From a candidate division LCP-89 bacterium B3_LCP (GTDB lineage Bacteria; Electryoneota; B3-LCP), in NCBI GenBank assembly GCA_005223185.1, contig NJBN01000003.1, positions 1 through 64,000 on the forward strand: a stretch of 64,000 bases of DNA. Reading direction: 5' to 3'. Numbering within the stretch: the first letter of the stretch is position 1; each line of letters starts with the position of its first letter. The notes beneath the pieces are model-generated. The model was not told the DNA's origin. It ran no database searches and was given only the letters and a program-made list of their open reading frames with translations. Below, in pieces: positions 59,962 through 64,000 of the stretch. The translations under genes were made by a program, and so were the position numbers.

Positions 59962-61836
59962 TCACTTCACCAGCAGCATCTGCTGGGAAACAACGCCGCC
60001 ATCATATTCCAGAACAGCGAAATAGACTCCCGAACTATGATTCGAACCGTCAAAACGGAAACTGTAGGAACCCGGTTGGTATTTTCCATTAATCACTGTG
60101 GCAACCTTTTGCCCAGAGACGTTGAAAATAGTTAGAGACAGGTCTGTGGATTCGCTTAGGCTCAAAGAGATTTCTGTGGAAGGATTGAAGGGATTGGGAT
60201 AAATCTGAAGCAGTTGATAATCATCAGGAACTGAATCTTCAGTTAACAGGGTTGGCGTTCCAGCAAACAACCCGGAAGCTGATTTGGTAAAAATCAAGCT
60301 ATCCGATGTGATAATGGTATTTGGGTAGGATCCTAAGTATAAAATCATGTAGTAGTCTCCGGCTGGAGCGCCTGCAGGTATCGTCTGCGAAAGACCATCA
60401 CGCTGCACCGATCCCCCTGGAGCTAGAATCAGGTCTTCGCGTAATATAGTGGGACCGAAGAGACTGCCATCCGGCAGCCTGATCATTATCCAGCCATCGA
60501 CGGTGACGCTCGATCCACCGGAGTTCTCAATCAGGACGTCATAGAGGAAGTTCCCGCCAGCAGCGGGTATGACGATAGGCGGATTTTGCGCTGAAATCGA
60601 TGCCGAAACTGAAGGCGCGCCCTGATCGAAATAAAAAGCGCCAATATCGGCAATTGTGGCATCAGGATCAAGGGGACTCCCAGGATCACCGGCGTCAATG
60701 CAGGGTGAGCCAGCGGTCAAATAGTAATCTCGAAGGGGCTGATCGGCATATTGAGGATCCAGAAAGATGTTGAAGTAATCATCACAGGGATCATTGTTGG
60801 CATTCACCGCGGTGATCTGACCTGCTCCCGGAGGCGTGTTGCCGGCGAAATTATCGCCTTCATTATTCCAGAGATCATTATAGCTTATAGAATTGTTTGA
60901 GGTCGAGCCAACGAAAATTGCGTTGGGCCCGTGATTGTTAGTCACTGCACAGTTCTTAAGATCCAGGAAAGAATCACGGGAAATATGGATTGCACCACCT
61001 GAATTTGAGGTGTTATTATCATCCAAGGTGCAGTTTTGCACCAACCCGCTGGTCCATTTAAGCATGATAGCGCCGCCCTGGTTGGACGTGGAGTTATCAT
61101 AGCAGACACAACGACTGACAACGCTTCCGCTGGAACTCACCAAACCGATAGCGCCACCAGATAAACCTGCGTAGTTTTGCGTGAAGATACAACCTTCCAC
61201 AGTGACAACAGCAGTCTGAGTTGAGACACCTCCGCCTTTTCCGCGAATCGTATTTTCTGCACGATTACCTTCGAAATAAGAGTCAACCACATTGCCAGAA
61301 GCATTTTCAAAGTAGATTCCACCGCCATGTTGTTCCGCCAAATTGTTCAGAAATTCGCACTCGCTGATTTCAACTGAAGCGCCGTCCAGCGCGTGAATTC
61401 CGGCGCCCATCATTGCTTCGTTATCGGTAATCGTAGAATTTTCGACGACCAATTCAGGCGCCGAGCATTCTATTCCACTGGAACTACTGCTGGTGATAAG
61501 ACAGAACCCAAGTTCACATGAACCTGAGACCGCTATATCGATCCCTTCCCAGGCGGTAACTCCGGAATTAGGTAAAAATTTGATGCTGTCCCCTTCTGTG
61601 CCAATGCTTAAGAGTGTTCCGAAGATATCGAACCGAAACGGTCCATCGAAGAAAAATTCAGCGCCTGGTTCGATCAATAGTGTATCTCCAACCGAGACGG
61701 ATAGATTGCCGGTTACGATGTAGGTATCTAGGGAAAGCGTGCCACTCTGAGGTCCGGAGATAAAAGTTTGCGCGGATAGATTACCAACTGCAGTAGTTAT
61801 GAAGATAATTAATATTAATGTATTTGTGATTCGCAT
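59962..61836 (-). CDS. Secreted beta-helix protein with T9SS sorting domain
   Basis: 624 residues from the ATG at 61836, chosen because TGGAGT lies upstream and the signal peptide (MRITNTLILIIFITTAVGNLSAQ) starts there. The body has an entry domain (SGPQSGTLSLDTYIVTGNLSVSVGDTLLIEPGA), parallel beta-helix coils (GGGIYF, GGGVSTQ, GGAIGLVSS, GGAIMLKWTS) at about 130-340, and the shared Ig-like module (about 415-525; NPPIVIPAAGGNF, PAGAPAGDYYMI). The sorting domain is of a slightly different kind, ending QQMLLVK. No catalytic motif is seen. It stands back to back with the capsid gene. Confidence 0.82.
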   Translation of the reverse strand: MRITNTLILIIFITTAVGNLSAQTFISGPQSGTLSLDTYIVTGNLSVSVGDTLLIEPGAEFFFDGPFRFDIFGTLLSIGTEGDSIKFLPNSGVTAWEGIDIAVSGSCELGFCLITSSSSSGIECSAPELVVENSTITDNEAMMGAGIHALDGASVEISECEFLNNLAEQHGGGIYFENASGNVVDSYFEGNRAENTIRGKGGGVSTQTAVVTVEGCIFTQNYAGLSGGAIGLVSSSGSVVSRCVCYDNSTSNQGGAIMLKWTSGLVQNCTLDDNNTSNSGGAIHISRDSFLDLKNCAVTNNHGPNAIFVGSTSNNSISYNDLWNNEGDNFAGNTPPGAGQITAVNANNDPCDDYFNIFLDPQYADQPLRDYYLTAGSPCIDAGDPGSPLDPDATIADIGAFYFDQGAPSVSASISAQNPPIVIPAAGGNFLYDVLIENSGGSSVTVDGWIMIRLPDGSLFGPTILREDLILAPGGSVQRDGLSQTIPAGAPAGDYYMILYLGSYPNTIITSDSLIFTKSASGLFAGTPTLLTEDSVPDDYQLLQIYPNPFNPSTEISLSLSESTDLSLTIFNVSGQKVATVINGKYQPGSYSFRFDGSNHSSGVYFAVLEYDGGVVSQQMLLVK

Positions 61837-61892
61837 GATAAACTCCATTAATAGCTGTTTTATACCATAATTACGCAAACAACGACCGGTTG

Positions 61893-61921
61893 TTGGTTAC
61901 TCTTAAGATACAAAATATACC
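61893..61921 (+). promoter_or_regulatory. Possible promoter for the capsid module
   Basis: TTGGTT (61893-61898), a 17-base spacer, TATACC (61916-61921). The match to the local pattern is weaker than for the others. Confidence 0.4.
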
Positions 61922-61999
61922 GGTTATTTTCAAACACTAACCACAGATTGGCAGAGTACCCCAGAAGGGTACTTATAAACTTAATAACAGGAGGTACAA

Positions 62000-63076
62000 A
62001 TGAGTTTGGATTACTCACAGGCTGAAAGCCTGAAACAAACCATCGTACGGCATTCGAGAGCCGGGGATCTTTCGCTCTATTCAGAAGCACAGGAACGCGA
62101 TCTGACGCTTTCGGAACTACTGGAAGAACTGGACCCGACGCCTCGAAGCGCCAACGGCAACCCGGCAGGGCAGTTTGACGCTTTCGAGCGCCAGATGCTG
62201 GTTATGGGACTCAACGGAAGCGGGCGCAGATCCATCACTGTCGAGGACTTCTACTTGGGCGGCGGACTGATTCTCCTGCCGGAATATATCCAGCGTGAAA
62301 TCCAGCGCGGTTATCGCCTGGTGCAGGATCCGCAGGAACTACTGGCTGCGTCAGTAGCAGTTAACGTACCGTCGGTCAAGCCTATCTACATCAAGATGGA
62401 TGGCGCCAAGGAGAGCTTCGCCAAGCGTTCTGATGGAGCCGCCTACCCCACGGTTCAGCTTCTTTACAGAGAGAAGGAAGCCGATATCGTTGACAAGGGA
62501 CGCAGCTTCGATTTCTCCTACAAGGTGATCAGAGGACAGAGGTTAGATGAATTCAAGGTATTCCTCTGGTGGATCGGAGCGCAATTGGCGTATGATGAAA
62601 TCGATGACATCTACGACGTAATCATCAACGGTGATGGTACCAGTCCCGGCGCTGCTGACGTTTTCAACGGTGCTGGAGGAACCTGGGCTTATTCCGATAT
62701 GGTACACCTGGCGATGTCCTTCGACGTACCATCGCAGATGACGCATGTCCTGGGCACCAGAGATGACATCGAGACCATCCTGAACCTGACTCAATACCAG
62801 GATCCGGATACCTGGCATGCTGCGGAACTGTTCAGCAAGCAGGGACGCTATCAGGGTCTGCTGCCCATGAATGCCAAACTGGTAGTTGCACCCAACGCAA
62901 CTGCAACCGAATTCGCAGCGTTGGACAGCCGCTTCGCCATCCGTGAATCGGTAGCGCAGCCACTGATGATCGAAGCGGAAAAAGTCATTTCACAGAAACT
63001 TGAAACTGCGGTGATTTCCAAAGAATCAGTTTACACCATCATGGTGGATGACGCCATGAAATCTTCGGATTACTAA
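62000..63076 (+). CDS. Phage-like major capsid protein (HK97 fold type)
   Basis: 358 residues, ATG after AGGAGG. The order of features fits HK97-type capsid proteins: a charged N-terminal arm (about 1-75), an E-loop-like beta region (about 120-165; KPIYIKMDGAKESFAKRSDGA), a long spine-like helix (about 175-205; RLDEFKVFLWWIGAQLAYDEIDD) followed by INGDG, and a beta-rich A-domain (LVVAPNATATEFAAL, MIEAEKVISQKLETAVIS). No protease, portal or terminase gene precedes it in the window. It could belong to a prophage, a gene-transfer-agent-like particle or an encapsulin-type shell. The first two are favoured because of the following genes. Confidence 0.72.
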   Translation: MSLDYSQAESLKQTIVRHSRAGDLSLYSEAQERDLTLSELLEELDPTPRSANGNPAGQFDAFERQMLVMGLNGSGRRSITVEDFYLGGGLILLPEYIQREIQRGYRLVQDPQELLAASVAVNVPSVKPIYIKMDGAKESFAKRSDGAAYPTVQLLYREKEADIVDKGRSFDFSYKVIRGQRLDEFKVFLWWIGAQLAYDEIDDIYDVIINGDGTSPGAADVFNGAGGTWAYSDMVHLAMSFDVPSQMTHVLGTRDDIETILNLTQYQDPDTWHAAELFSKQGRYQGLLPMNAKLVVAPNATATEFAALDSRFAIRESVAQPLMIEAEKVISQKLETAVISKESVYTIMVDDAMKSSDY

Positions 63077-63126
63077 TAGTGAATCATCACCACACCAAAG
63101 TATATCACATTGGAAAGAGGTAGCTT

Positions 63127-63498
63127 ATGCCTTTAAATCCAACAGAAAATTACCTGCGTGAAAGACGCAACTGCACACTGATGAATTTCGCTGAAGTCGT
63201 AACGACCAATAACCGTTATCTCAAAGGACCGGGCGGGTATTCCGGTGATGGTTACCCCATGCCTGCGCCCGGGAAGATACTCCGGCTGAAGGTTTATGAC
63301 GACACTTCTGTGCAAAGTTCATCCGCAGAATCCAGTTTTAATGCTGGAGACCGGATTTCAGTGATAGCGGAATATGACCAGCCCTGGTTCGACGTTACCG
63401 TTCAGATTAACGGCGTCAATTCCGCTACCTATTGTAACATGGTGCAGGTGAACTGCACCTTGCGGGCTTCAGTGTTGTTGCGGCTGGACGTTTATTAA
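63127..63498 (+). CDS. Unknown protein in the capsid module
   Basis: 123 residues, ATG after AGAGG. It is beta-rich with no signal peptide and three cysteines (one near residue 16, then TYCNM and VNCTL). I do not recognise the family. It lies 50 bases after the capsid gene and 107 before the DUF2190-like gene, so it is probably a minor head or decoration protein. Confidence 0.6.
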   Translation: MPLNPTENYLRERRNCTLMNFAEVVTTNNRYLKGPGGYSGDGYPMPAPGKILRLKVYDDTSVQSSSAESSFNAGDRISVIAEYDQPWFDVTVQINGVNSATYCNMVQVNCTLRASVLLRLDVY

Positions 63499-63541
63499 GC
63501 GTGCATTTGCAGTCAGGTAAACAACTAAACAAAAGTCAAAT

Positions 63542-63577
63542 GGCAGCCTGTCCCAAAGGCACTTTGAACGGGCTGCC
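63542..63577 (+). promoter_or_regulatory. Hairpin between capsid-module genes
   Basis: GGCAGCC and GGCTGCC form a 7-bp stem around a loop of about 22 bases, before the strong AGGAGG at 63594. It may act as a partial terminator or processing site that sets expression between head genes. Confidence 0.45.
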
Positions 63578-63605
63578 GCCCCTTGATACATAAAGGAGGA
63601 AAACA

Positions 63606-64000
63606 ATGTCAAGTCAATTCATAGTAGATAACCAGGGAGTGGGCATGCACCCCACCCTGACCATGAAGGTCGATACCAGCACCAACAAGGATTTCTCTCA
63701 AGTCGATATCGACAACAACCTCACCGCCTGCATCATATCAGATGACAACGAGGTAGGTATGGGCACCAACGGTAGTAAGCTTTTCGGTAAAGTCGTTGCC
63801 GTTTCTTCTGAGGTTGACGGCAATGGAATTCCGGCCACTTGTACTGTACAAGCCGGCGGCGTCGCTCGCTTCAAGTACAACACCGGTGCAGCTCCATCCG
63901 TGAACCAGATGGTGGAGGTTGACGGCGCTGGCAAAGTGCGCCAAGCTTCTGCTGCTGCCAGCATCCCCGCCGGTGGTCACGTCTGCCGTGGCCAGGTCAT
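63606..64000 (+). CDS. DUF2190-like capsid cement protein (partial)
   Basis: 131 residues are visible, running off the right edge. The ATG follows AGGAGG by six bases. The sequence is small-residue rich with repeating beta turns (GSKLFGKVVAVSSEVDGNGIPATCTVQAGGVARFKY, VDGAGKVRQASAAASIPAGG), which resembles the DUF2190 family of phage capsid cement or decoration proteins. This supports a head-assembly role for the module. Confidence 0.6.
   Translation, partial: MSSQFIVDNQGVGMHPTLTMKVDTSTNKDFSQVDIDNNLTACIISDDNEVGMGTNGSKLFGKVVAVSSEVDGNGIPATCTVQAGGVARFKYNTGAAPSVNQMVEVDGAGKVRQASAAASIPAGGHVCRGQV

Noticed and set aside
62000-63076. Encapsulin nanocompartment
   Set aside because: No cargo-type enzyme gene (peroxidase, ferritin-like) lies next to it, and a cement-like gene follows, which fits a virus-type head better. 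Not fully excluded.

Overview
The window looks like a chromosomal contig from an uncultured bacterium of the Fibrobacterota-Chlorobiota-Bacteroidota (FCB) superphylum, outside the well-known cultured groups. The evidence is at least ten large secreted proteins that end in a type IX secretion (T9SS, type A) C-terminal sorting domain (pattern NPFNP..., YDxSGRxV, NGWRDAGVHEV, SGxYxYRL, GKMVLMK). A digeranylgeranylglyceryl-phosphate-synthase-like prenyltransferase fits the same group. No rRNA, tRNA or CRISPR array was seen, and no T9SS machinery (por/gld) gene lies in the window.

Layout. 1-16.8 kb is a secretome island: a partial cargo gene, a GWNLVS-type protein, an FG-GAP/VCBS propeller protein, a secreted M1 aminopeptidase, a reeler-like monoheme protein, a three-gene + strand operon (monoheme barrel protein, YceI, cytochrome lipoprotein) and three right-handed beta-helix proteins, one broken by an in-frame TGA. 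17.1-29.2 kb is a housekeeping block on the + strand: a MetV-MetF fusion, an orphan ECF-type ATPase, a UbiA/DGGGPS-like enzyme, Maf, a RodZ-like protein, IspG, a PPC/DUF296 protein, a sugar epimerase-like cupin, GcvPB, an exonuclease-DinG helicase and a methylmalonyl-CoA epimerase. 29.3-38.4 kb is a second secretome island (SBBP propeller, C25 gingipain-like peptidase, large adhesive protein). 38.9-45.9 kb is CvpA, MutS2, DnaG, HslV and HslU. 46.1-48.3 kb is a TonB-dependent receptor.

48.4-52.3 kb holds a minus-strand operon, hdrC-like, hdrB-like, frdB-like, frdA-like, which I read as a soluble fumarate reductase/succinate dehydrogenase module wired to a heterodisulfide-reductase-type CCG subunit, with no membrane anchor gene. 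52.4-56.9 kb is a diverged tandem duplication of a membrane-anchored SGNH hydrolase gene with truncated cargo-gene remnants. 56.9-59.1 kb has an ImmA/XRE pair divergent from a small cysteine-containing protein, then a coiled-coil protein. 59.2-61.8 kb has an outer-membrane barrel and another beta-helix cargo protein. 62.0 kb to the right edge starts a phage-like capsid module (HK97-type major capsid protein, an unknown beta-rich protein, a DUF2190-like protein).

Three things recur. First, the secreted proteins share, besides the sorting domain, a roughly 110-residue Ig-like module just before it that I cannot name. Second, the gaps at the 3' ends of the cargo genes are packed with small palindromic or MITE-like repeats and with duplicated cargo-gene tails, including a near-identical 259-bp inverted copy 35 kb apart. 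Third, promoters picked by eye share a sharp pattern, TTGAC(A/T) or TTGCTT, 17 bases, then TATATT, TATCTT or a close relative.
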